Shown here piece after piece: positions 30,606-42,070 of a DNA stretch of 64,000 nucleotides. Source of the DNA: Tigriopus japonicus (lineage: Eukaryota; Arthropoda; Copepoda; Harpacticoida; Harpacticidae). The notes under the pieces are model-generated. The model searched no databases. It had not been told where the DNA came from and saw only the letters and a list, made by a program, of their open reading frames with translations. The position numbers and the translations under genes are program-made. The stretch is taken from the NCBI GenBank assembly GCA_010645155.1, contig JAAGOF010000251.1, positions 1,294,784 through 1,358,783 of the forward strand, given 5' to 3'. Every line of letters starts with the position of its first letter. Position 1 is the stretch's first letter.

Positions 30606-33600
30606 GTAAGCCCGGACAATGAAATCTTGGACATGTCAGTCTAGAGGTCGATGATGAGTGATTTGTGTCTCCAACCTTTTCATTAGTCTTCACAGATGGG
30701 TGGAGCTAAAGTTTCGACAACCCTCAGCAAGAGAGGAAAACAAAACAAATCCTCGCCAATCAATCTCAATTACACACGTTTAGAGCAAGTTTCGCCAGAA
30801 CCCATCCAAAACTTGTCTAAAGGCTTCTTTTCAATCCCAAAAACTTTCATTTCGTTCCAGTCAACACAACTAGAATCTCATGTGTAGACATGTGAGTGTG
30901 TGAGGGGTCTGATAGTTGTTTTTGTTGTTGTTGGGGGTTCGTGCTCGACATAAACCCAAAACCCTTTGGAACTCCTATTTAGGACATGAACAATGTTGAT
31001 TATGATGGCCTTCGTAAAAAAGGCCTGCGTCATGCTTTAGGCCTGCTAACCCATGATTTTCGTTTCGAAGATCCCAGAAAACTATCAACTATCTCGGTGC
31101 TCACAAGTCCACGAACCCGTGATTAACGAACTCGCTAAGCATGCACCTTTTGCCCAGGATTTTTGGAGAGCCGAATCAGCAAGAGAACCTTGGATTATCC
31201 AGGGACCCTAAGGATCATGTTCCTGGCCTAACAAGATGGACAACCGATCCAAGAAGAACGAATCCTGTCACATTTAATCTCATCTCGTACTTTGGCCGAG
31301 AAATTTTGGGCAGACATCTTGGCTCTTTAGCCATTTCTGCCCTTTCATGTTTTGCAAAGAGAAAGGAACAATGGAACATTTCGCAAACATGCACTTGCAT
31401 TTCGTATGGTGGAACGAGCTAAGGGAACAATTAATTCTGGCCTGTACTTCCAATAAAAATGAATGATGAACACTGATAGGATTAGCAACAATGGTCTCGA
31501 TATTAATTAATTTTGTATGACCGTTTTGTAATCATTAAGAGGAGAGAAAAGAACACAGTTCAAAAACAAATGAAACTGTCCTAAAAACCCAAGTGCTGAA
31601 ATACAAAACCAAAGGTCAATAACACAATATTCCTGAGGATCTATGTTTCTAAACGGCTGAAGAAAACAATGACTAGGAAAATTTTAAAGCCGCCGACCAA
31701 AAAATGTGACTTTCTATACACGTTGCATAATAAACACAAAAAATAATGCGACAAGAATGATTTCTTCAAATTCTGCTTCATCAGATCTTATCCTCTATGT
31801 ACACAAATAACAAAAACCAGGAACCTGTACAGGTTTTCAAAAGAGCTCCCAAATCGTCCTCCTCAGCTCTCATAAGAAAATACGGCGCCGAGCTTCTGTA
31901 GTTCCATTGTTTGCACTCGAGCCCTAATCTGGTCTAAATTGAGAATGAACTTCCTGTGCATTGCAGTTTAGTGAGATTCCAATCTTACGCTCCGAGCCAG
32001 GTTCATCTCAATTTCTTATGACCTCAAGCCAGGCCTGGGATCCATTTCTGTTTGCCAGTATGGGCCAGACATGTAATGCCGTGGTTAATTAGCCTTGGCT
32101 CCTGATGGTTGGTTATTGTTCACTTAGCTCTTATATTGTACAATGAACATGCGTATATACTACATACAGCAAAGCAATGTGCATAGACACTTAAAAGAGT
32201 GCACCTTTCTTTCCTTTGTTGAATTGGACCGAGAAGAACGTCTTAATGCATGGACAAAGAATATGAATGAAATGGAATTTTATGGTACGTGAATAAATCA
32301 ATATCAATTATTTTTATCGTCATCCGTCGAAAGACGAAAACGGTGAATTTGAAGAAGCATTTTGCTGTGTTCTGAGGGAAGCCTTTTCTTTCACCAACCA
32401 ATCTCCCAATCTAAACAAAGCTTTCTTAACTGAAATGCACAAGGCATAAAAAGACCTGGCGATTGATGTAAAAAGTGTAGTTATTGCAATAAAAGTCATC
32501 ATGATAATCACTAGATTGCACGGAACGAAACCGATTTGGTCTTAATACACAAATATTTTGTTATGGCACAAGTTCATTGACGACACTATGGAAGAATGCA
32601 GCTTAAATTTCGGTAAAATTGGCCATGGTTCACAAGCCTCAAACAGTATTTATGTCAATTTTCCTCGTTGTAGTCATTGTTCTTCTAACAAAGAGTGTCT
32701 TGCATATTTTGGTACTTAATGCATATGAAAGGTCTCATATATGAAGATCTTTCTTTAAGACTTCTGCGCCCTTGAACGTTTGAGTGCACCCCACGATCAA
32801 AACAATCATGAAGTCGACGGTGGGGGGTAAGTAGTCCATGGATTCAGTTGTCCATGCATGACATTGTGCACTCAAGTCCGTTCTTAGATCCAGTAAAGGT
32901 CGAAAAAGAACCAGAATGAAAAGTGCTTTCAAGGGATCACATAAATGCAACCCGAAATGGGAGTGTCAAGGCCAGGCGTAGTACCTTTTTGTGAAACAAA
33001 AAGAAAGGATTATCTCGATAATTTATTACATTTTCATAACATGAAAAAACTACATAGCTTAGGCTCTCATGACAGTTATAAAGTGCATACACCGTAAAAC
33101 CAAAGTTTCCTCTAAAAGAGCAAAGGAAGTATCAGCAAATAGCAACTTCAACTCTGAAAATTGGAACAATTATTGATGTAGTAAACTGCGAGGTAATTGA
33201 CACATAGGTTTCTAAAAACTGGTTAATAGTGATGCTTCACAGAGAGTTAAAGAAATCAAGTTTTGGTAGTTACATTTAAAGTTGATTTTTCCAAGGCCCA
33301 GTTACTTTTTTGTTGAGGAGCAGATAGTCAAGCACTTTCAAAAAGTAACGTCACCTGACGATCACGATCTCACTGTGAAACTTCTTAGATTAATATTCAC
33401 AACAAATTATTCTGGACCCCTAGTGAATTCATTCCAAATTAGGAGTGTGTTTTGAAAATAATATGAAATTCGTTTGAGGGAACTTTCCTAACAAGTTCGA
33501 ATAGGTTGATTTTGGCTGAACATGAACATTTGGATGACCTGATTCTAGGAACCATGAAAGTTTGAATAATGAAGCATATGATCAGTAGGGCTAGGAAAAA

Positions 33601-33768
33601 AAGGTTTTATTCTGGAGTCGAACAAAGTTCCAGACAAAGTTTCAAGATGTGGGATCACCTTAGTGCTGACTCGTGCAAAGAGAGAGCGAGAACGAGCTGT
33701 TTTCAACCCTCTAGATTTTCGGCTCGACGGCAAAACAACCTTTTTCTCATTGCTCTAACTTTCATCAT

Positions 33769-34498
33769 TAGGGCCCGGAAATATTTTTTTCTTGTTAAAA
33801 GATATTTTAAAAGTATTTCTCCATTTTTGCTCATTTTTTAAATATTTTCGCTGTTTCAAGGAATAAGTAAATATTTTCTCGAATATTCGAGTCAGAAAAA
33901 AATATTACAGGCAAAATTGAGGAAAATAAGTGAATGACATCAAGAGGGCATAACCAAAATGAAACTAAGGAATCTCTACACAATGGCAATTGTACTGAGA
34001 TAAGACATTTGCAACCAAAACTACTATCAAACACGAAAAAAACTGCACCATTTATTGAGGCCAATTGAAAGTTGTATTGTTAAATCAAGCCAGAGTGGCC
34101 ACGCGTACTAGCACGTTCTTATAAGAGCCGATTGTAAGAGCTTCCCCAGACGGCGTAGGTTCGAATCCTGTTGGGGGTCGGATTGAAACTGTCGGGAGAA
34201 ATCCTTGTTTACAGGGAATCGCATTCCTTGTAGCGATAGTAGAAAATCCGCAACCAAAAAAAAAAAATACATGCAAAATGTGCCTCCAAACACGGCCAGG
34301 CCAAATGCATCAAATTTACCAAAAACAAATTTGGAAAATCGGTGAACACACACAAAAAGCCAAAAAATGGGGTTGTCCAAAAAAATAATTTCTTGAATGT
34401 CCTGCTTTTTTCAAATATTTAGCAAATATTTAGGGCTTTTGAATTAAATATATATTGGATATTTCGATACTTTTTTGCAAATATTTTTTCGGGCCCTA
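33769..34498. mobile_element. TAGGG-ended, AT-rich MITE-like element (hAT-like) with an internal SINE
   Basis: The left end is TAGGGCCCGGAAATATTTTT and the right end is the reverse complement, ATATTTTTTCGGGCCCTA; the terminal nine bases match exactly. The flanking octamers TTCATCAT and CTCATTAC agree at five of eight positions, weak support for an eroded 8-bp target duplication. The interior is AT-rich with no transposase frame. A further TAGGGCTAGG-like end at about 33587 may be a remnant of a related copy next to it. Similar TAGGC ends border the element at 58.2 kb. Confidence 0.5.
34090..34267 (+). mobile_element. tRNA-derived SINE inside the 33.8–34.5 kb element
   Basis: A B-box-like GGTTCGAATCC (34158–34168) lies about 60 bp after a tRNA-like CAGAGTGGCCACGCGTA start. 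A unique body and an A-run (34256–34267) follow. The sequence does not fold as a proper tRNA: I cannot make a seven-base anticodon loop on a five-pair stem. A SINE head is therefore more likely than a functional tRNA gene. The reverse-strand frame across the B box gives the PTGFEPTPSG string typical of such SINE heads. Confidence 0.5.
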
Positions 34499-37335
34499 CT
34501 CATTACTGATGAGAGTTATTATTTCAAGTGGTAATCAATCAACTCCCTTTTCTGCCAATAGTATCTGGAAATTGCAGGGGTATTCCACGTTTTTGATTTT
34601 CCATCTCAGTTAAATGTAGATGAAAAACGTCATGAAAACTCTTCTGCCAAAACTCAGTACGGATGACAACGTAAAATATATGAACTCGTCCTGTTGGGTG
34701 AAAATCCGCCAAAAGGCCCACATATCTTTAAGCGATCATAACATTTGAGACTGATATTTGATGGTGTAAACACTTAGAATTTGAATTGTTTATAACATGG
34801 ACGCCAACTCACATAAGATATAATGTTTGGTTTATTCAAACAAAAATTATCTGTATATTTCCCATTCGCTGGATCAGAGTCCGATTTTCTTGGTGTCCCT
34901 TCCTGTTTTGCCTTCTAGGAGTTGTAATTCCTTGTCTTTGGTTTTCATCTAAAAAACTCAATTCAACTACAGACACACCTTTCTGCAAGTTCATTGATTC
35001 CTTAAAGATGAGGACAGTTGAGGGCATCTAAATATATTTTAGGTATTTGAAGACACGAATGAAGTGAAGAGGCCTGAATGACAAATCTTTTGCCGCACAA
35101 TTCTAAACTGTCTAAATTATTTGGAAGCCCGGGAACGGATCAAATATTATGAGTCTTGGGAAACTTTTGTTGTATTAAAGAACAATGTTTCACGTATTGA
35201 AAAGGTCATGAACGGTCACAAAATTGAATTAGGACTTCCTTAACATTTGATGACACGAGAAACCTTTCACCTTAAGCAATTGGGAGTGTGGGATATGTTC
35301 AGTTATTGTTCAGATGAAATTTTGTATAAGACGTAACTACATTAGTTCTCGTCGTTAGTTTATGGCCTTTAGTAAATAACGGTTTATTTCTAGCAAAAGG
35401 GAAGTTCTTTTTCAATTGACTAATGTACATGGTGAAAACGAGTTGCCATCTAGCAATTATGAAGTAACTAATGGATAATGATGAGAGCTCTTTAACGAGT
35501 TTTCGAAGGTTTTTTTTAATGTTCGGGACAATGCGGCTAAGGTAAAAAGATTAGGGCAGTTAATCAATAACTGCATGTTACTAATCTTACGCCACCAGAT
35601 TTTCTCATAACTTTGATCAAGTTCGTTCGTTCATATCCCGTTGCATGACATGACATGTTCAAAATCACTCGATCCAATCGATCCTTGTTCCCAGACTCAA
35701 GAAACTGAACGGTGGTCCCGTTACATTCTTCAGATTACTGATTCTAACATGAGAGATCGTACTTTTCAGTCCCTTTTTTGTCGTGAGTTCCATGGAACAA
35801 GTGGGCATTTCCACCAATCTAGGCACAACCCTCGTCGGGCTTACTTTTTATTCTTCCCAGTTTGGAAGTGAGTGAGGAAGATGAATTACACGAGTCGCTT
35901 TGATAAGCCGTGGGAATGTGTTCTGGATTTTGGAAACAGCGAGTGGAACCGTAATCCATCATATTAGATATCACGGATCATGATTAAGTACATGAAAAGG
36001 CGACTTTAAAACAGGGTTCATTTCAGACAGAATGCCGGGATTTTCAGCAATGAAAGTACCATTGATGCACACCAAGCTAAATTGGAACACATTAGGGACC
36101 GTATGCTTTAAAAAAATGTGGGGTTACCTGACATGCCACGATCGTTTTCAAATTTTGATGAAACCTGTTACAAATGAATTTTCCAAGTTGAGTGCCCTTC
36201 AAATATTTCTTATTTCATAGGATTGGATTTCTAAGGAAAGACAATCAAATACAACGACATTAATCTTGAATTCAATCCACGGGGAAATGCATTGTGCATT
36301 TAAGTCACCGTGTATGATCGAGAAATCTCCATTTTGGTTCATTTCCTCACCATTGGCAATGGTATTTACTTAGGATCTTTTTGCTGAGATAATGGATCAA
36401 CTTGAACGAATATCTTTTCATAAATACAAAGAGGGAGGAAGAAAGGAAGAAGTGAGAGAGGGTCGAACAAGCATTAGCACGTGTCGAGTATTGACATTCA
36501 AAACATGTCTAAGTTCCATTAGAATATAGAAACATTCAGTGATATCCATGACAATGTCTGGCTTTTGTGTGAGTTGACCATCCGACTGCTGAGCCAAGGG
36601 TCAATGGAGATCCTTCCAGAATATATTAAGCTAACACAAGGTTCTTGAGAATCCTCCAAAACCAGCAAGTGCCAAGGCCACTTTCTTGAGGGAGGTGAAT
36701 ATCCATGAAATGATTGAATATGCCAATATCACCATGGCTTGCTTATACCAAGTCTATACTTCAGTCAGACCAAATACAAAGATTGGTAGCATCAATGATA
36801 CAACGCCAATTTCATGTAGCAAGAATGATTCAAATGAAATTGAAAAAAAATAATCTTAGCCTGAATGTTAAATGTCAAGAATAGCTTATGCTTTTAGATT
36901 GTAACATACCCTGGGAGACACAATAACGATTTTATGCATACTTTGTGATTCCAATATTGGCTTTAAAGTGGTCCCTAATCTGAAGATGCTGGTCGAGTGT
37001 TGAATTCGGCTGGAATGCACTCCCTGAAGGACATTGTCAAAGCATCCAAAGGACATTCAATATAACTGAGTGGGAAAACCACTTTGCATCGGCCACTCCA
37101 TCACCCCCCAAAATACTTGAACAGGATCAGGACTCAAAACCAAACCTCCCTTCTAGACGGAGCTTCTCGACTTGGCGCGTGTGAGTGTGTGCGTGTTCTC
37201 ATCGGATCGATGCCCCCAGCATTCTCGTTGGCGGGTCTCTGATGAAGTGAGATGAAACGTAGACACTTTGACGGCAACTCGGGGGTCGATCCATTTCAAT
37301 GGCGACGAGTATATCTATTTCATGTGGACTCGAAC

Positions 37336-37872
37336 TCAATCAGCTGATTCCAATCTCCCTATCAGCTGATGTGTGGCGTTGGCCCTCTCTTTGTGTAGAG
37401 AGGGGAAGGCGGGAATCTTAAGATTGCCCAAGATTCTCAGGCTGCCCACCCACACGTCATCTGACCAGAGAAGAATTGCAATGGAACACAAAAGGAAGAA
37501 GAGTGAGGGAGACGAAAGATCCTCCCTTGGTAGAATGAATTGATGGAATTTAGATGTCGGGCTTTCCAAATCCTGATGGATGTTGACTTGCTTTTGTTGT
37601 GACAAGTACAACGGTATCTGTGGTCCATGTGTGGTTGGTTGGTTGTCTATTAGTGCTTGGTCTCCCTCTCCTGCAAAAATCTTGACAATGAGGATAGATA
37701 TCCACATGAATATGTGGAGGAAAAGAGCCCCGGTCCCTGGGGAGATCCAAAACATTATCCCATGATACCAAAAGAGCGATCCATGAAGGGTCCTTATCAC
37801 GAGACGAGTCTTGCATAAGCTTTTGGCGATCCACTTGATTCGCTTTTTCCTCATTTGGGACCATGTCTGCAT
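37336..37872 (-). other. Orphan 178-codon open frame with two hydrophobic segments
   Basis: The longest uninterrupted frame outside the ZC2HC1-like gene. It starts MQTWSQMRKKRIKWIAKSLC and has hydrophobic stretches LFLHIFMWISILIVKIFA and SLFFLLCSIAILLW. The surrounding 37.15–37.87 kb is GC-richer than neighbouring DNA and other frames on both strands are also open, which weakens the case for coding. I recognise no family. It could be a young gene, part of a promoter region, or chance. Confidence 0.13.
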
Positions 37873-38685
37873 TCGAAACTAGCTTTGACTATGCATGCTC
37901 AAAGCACATTTTGACGAATATTTATTTTCGATCTTCTCCTTAATAAAATAGCTTTCATCGAATCAATGGCTTTTTTACCAGGATCATATTTTTCGACTAT
38001 TTTTAGGCCTTAATTTTTAAAGAAAGTGAATGACAAAAAACGCATTAAATAATGCGCTGTATTCCAATAAAATGGTATTAAATGATGTGTTGTGGGCGTA
38101 GCGTGAGGGGTCCTCCTGTTTTTCGAAAGCTCAAAGACATGGAATTTAAGCAAATTATGTAGAATAACTTGACTAATTGATCATTTTTTAATTAGATATT
38201 TTGACATCGCTACAAAGAATGGGATTCACTGTAAAGAAAGTTAATCATTAAGATTAGTGCATGAAAATAAAAATTTATATGATATTTGGTCTACCAACGA
38301 TTTAATATTTGCAGATTTGTGCAACCGTGGAATAGTGTGTTGATCAGGATTATAATTTAAAAATCCAAGTTCAAATCCAAGCCATACCAATAACTTTATT
38401 CCAAAGAACTGGACCTTGACTATCCCTCAGAGTTCTGGACCTTACCCATGATTTTATGGAGATTTTAGGGAGTCAAACAAAGTTCCAACATATTTACAAA
38501 ACGTCCTTGTTCGTTTGTCGAGTTATCTGCAAGAACACGCTTCGAAGAGATAAGCTCGTTTTGGTTGTATTTTCCCCTCGAGACCAGAGATCTCATTACC
38601 AAGTCTGACAACTCCACGTTGAGCTCATTTTTTGTCGCGAATAAACATGTTATCCTCCAATATTTTGAAACCTATAGTACAATGT

Positions 38686-38715
38686 GCATTTGTTTTCAAT
38701 TTCAGGTAAGCAATG
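38686..38715 (+). promoter_or_regulatory. Candidate recursive (ratchet) splice site 1
   Basis: TGTTTTCAATTTCAG is followed directly by GTAAGC, so a pyrimidine-rich acceptor abuts a consensus donor at 38705/38706 with no exon between. This is the (Y)nNCAG|GTAAG arrangement of zero-nucleotide exons used to remove very long introns stepwise in arthropods. It lies 8.1 kb downstream of the signal-peptide exon donor, on the same strand. Confidence 0.45.
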
Positions 38716-41700
38716 CCACTTGTTTATGGTAACATTCACTTTAAGGCAATGGAATGGCATCTTTCGTAAGCTCATTTAGGCTATAAAAACTGCTATAATG
38801 AGCAGACCTTGTCTACCATTCGTTTTCTCGGCCTTACAAGGAAAGTCTTGTTTGGTTGGTAATGGCTTGAAATATCCGGGACAAGATAGGCCATGTTCCC
38901 AACTTGGTCCTGGGGCTTTCCCTGAATTCGAGTCATCCTTTTTTGATCGGAGAATAGTCCGTGTTTCGTTCTATGTAGAGCCTGAAGCAATCAGAGCTCA
39001 AGTAGAAAGATACCGTGACAAGTCGCTTGAGTGAATTCAAGGCTAATCACAGTGTGGACGGAAATACAATCAAGTTTTCGTCTTCACGCCAATCTGCATG
39101 TTCCAGTTGTTGACAGAGGGACCAAATTGGATAGTATAACTAAAAGCTGTGCCAACACTGGAGTAGGATCTATATTGAAGTAATACGTAGAATGGCGGCG
39201 GGCCGTTCAACAAAGCTTTTACCAAGTGGCAACCCAAGCAAGCAGGGTCCACTTTAAGGAGCACAAAACAAACAACTCACTCGTTGGAGAGATTACTCAT
39301 GGCAAAATTTGCTCAGCCTTCTTCCCTCTTGCATCCAAAGATTGAGACTTGAGGTTTGCCTTCCAGTTAATTGGGTTCCAAGACTAACTCGGTGATCTCA
39401 AATTGCCTGTAGGGCTCAAAATACAACTGGTTCTGACTATCAAAGGCTCTTGGAAGCTATACTGTAAATGTGCATTTCTTATCGACATCCAAGAAGAAAA
39501 ATAAAAACTTTTTCTTCGTAGCAAGGTGGGGACAGAGTTTAAATCTTGGAGAAGTTCCTCGAGTCTCTGATGTAGAAAGCCAGGCTGATCGATTCCTAAG
39601 GCGTAAAAGAAACAATAATGTATTCAAATTCTTGAAATTCTTTGATACTTTGCCATCATTCCGTCTCTTTTTGCGTGCTCGACGATTAATCACGTAAATA
39701 ATGGATCATTCATCCTGAAAAGGATCATTTCTTGTTGGAAATAGGTATTGAAAGGAGCAAAAATATTACCCAAAATAACAAAGACAATTCGTTACATAAA
39801 ATGCATTTGGCTTGTTCGCGTATTGGACAGCTCTTTTAGTTGGCCGTCAATCAAATAACTGTCCACTGATTTTCTCATTATACTTTTTATTAGTAAGTAT
39901 GATATTACTAACACTTATTCAGTCCATACGATTGCTCGGATAATTGCTTATAAAACACCTTTTTGGTCCCTATTTAGCTCTCTCGAAAGGCGTTCAGGAA
40001 GACACTTGAGTTCAGCAGAGGATTAGTAGAGAAATAAATCATCAACAGGAGGCGTTTCAGGCGAAACGTAATCCGATATCGCTGGAAGTACAAAGAGATT
40101 TGAATGGTATTGTAGCAAGTTTCATCAACGATTAGACACCTTATCGAAAGGTTATTTGTAACATGATAATGTGGGTCAAGTGAGCCTGAGAAACCATCCT
40201 CACATATCGGTAATACTGGTAGAATAACTCGTGGCTCAAAATCGAATAAATCCCAAGTTCGCCACAATGTACCCATTTAAACAGAAATCCCTGGTTTTTA
40301 CAACCTCAGGCGAAATAGTGCTTAAGGTCAGTTGGCCGTTACATTGGGTTTCATGTCACAATGAGAGAAAGAGGATTTTGCCAAATCCTTACCGTCCGGT
40401 GGATTAACCACAGACTCCATTCATCTTTCGGCCTCGAATGGTTTTGGCCTTTGGACCCACATGCCCGTGCTAAACTTTGTTCAAAGAAATGCCAACCAGT
40501 CTACCGAGGCCAAGACAACTAACCATGGTCGAGCTCGTTGGCTTCAGACGAGAATCCCGTTTCAACTGAGGTGGAACAACTTCCCAAGTTCCATTACGAT
40601 TTGGTGATCAACCTTGTCTCCAGACAAAAACTCTTTCGCGTCACTTCGACGTTCTTCCTTGACCACCTTGGTGCGTCCAGATTCCCGCAAAGTCTCCAGG
40701 GAAGGGGACAAAAAAGCGATTTGGTCACACTGCGTTTTGAAACTGTCCAAATTGCCTTTTCTCAGGGTTAGTTCGAACTTTATCTGGGCTCGTTTCAACA
40801 ATGAAATTGAGAACCCAATCGGATATTGAAGTTTGGGGGCTAGACGAAAGTAAAACAAGCTTTGCAAGACTGTCCGTTTATGGCCTTAAGCCGAATGTGC
40901 CCACTCTGATTGCTGACGGCAAGCTCCAACCATGGGCATCGTCAGGTAGTGGAACTAAATAGCCCCGTCCCCGGAACAAATGGTTCCCTTGATGCGCTTT
41001 AGGTGACAAGCTAACAGCCCTGAGTAAGTTCAGGCTGGCCAGATTTTGGACACGTCGGTTATGTCCGTGTGACAAATGCATTTGAGAGGGCGACTGAAGG
41101 TCTTTGTAGATCTTGACAGGTCAGAAACAAGTTCATACGCCATGGTTGGAACTGGTCTGGGTTAGTTGGGTGGCCAAATTCTAGTCACATTAAAGTTCGT
41201 GATTTTTCGTCTTTTTTGTTGACAGTCACGCTTAAACGTCGATTTTCTGCCAATCAGCTGGAGTGTGAGTGCGGCACGAAGTAAAAATAGCGAAGTAAAG
41301 AGTGACAAGGCGACTAGAATGAGGCATTGTCAGCGTCTTGCACTTGCCCCATGGCCGTCCGAAGAGAAGAGGCCCCAACGCATCATAAATAACTCGGGAG
41401 CTCTCTAGAAAATGAGCAAAAATTGCACACTTCCACGCTGGGCTCGAGTATCTTCTGGTAAAAGGGTAACGACAACACGTAGAGTCGTCTGGTTGGACTG
41501 GATGTTAGGAATCTTAACAGAGACCTCGGCGTTTGCTCTAAACCAGGTCTGACAAATACATACTGTAGCTTGCAAGTATCAGTAAAGGCTAATGTGAATA
41601 GCCTTAGATGAGATCTGTTTTTTTTTCGTAGATAGGCAAAGGGCTATTTATGTTATTCTGAGACTGAATTGATCAAACGCGTGTCCAGTGACCCAGCTCA

Positions 41701-42047
41701 TGCCTCGTGTATGTAATTGAATTGTCTTATACACTGAGCGGCTTTTCTTTGTCTGGAAATACATGCGCATTGTAAGTCCATGCTTCCATTTGCGGTTGAG
41801 TTGAAACGGACGAGACATCAATAGAATTGGACCTTTGGATTGCTTTCAAGCTGCAATTTTGTGCCCGTTCGCAAATGCTCGCCGAGTTCAAAGCAACCTT
41901 ATCAGTCCTTGAGAAGTCTCGAGGGACTCTCAAAAAACGGCATCGGTCTGTCTACTCGTAAAATCTTGTGAGTGAACCGACTGAACCAGCCACTTGGTCT
42001 TTATCTCGTGATGGTTGGGTGCTGATGAAAATGTGGTCATTTTAGAT

Positions 42048-42070
42048 GTACGGTACGTACTGTACGTACA
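42048..42070. repeat. GTAC-rich near-palindrome
   Basis: TGTACGGTACGTACTGTACG followed by TACA; overlapping GTAC/CGTACG units make an almost self-complementary 23-bp stretch. It is short and of unknown significance. Confidence 0.6.

Larger units (their letters stand above)
30606..38705 (+). other. Non-coding stretch, probable first segment of a long intron
   Basis: From the consensus donor at 30605/30606 to the juxtaposed splice site at 38705/38706. It contains the TAGGG-ended element with the nested SINE (33769–34498) and a higher-GC patch at about 37.15–37.87 kb with an orphan minus-strand open frame. No supported coding exon was found. The intron interpretation depends on the signal-peptide exon being real. 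Confidence 0.35.

Noticed and set aside
34090..34180. Functional tRNA gene suggested by GGTTCGAATCC
   Set aside because: No acceptable anticodon stem-loop or acceptor stem could be drawn, and an A-run follows about 90 bp later; a SINE head explains it better.
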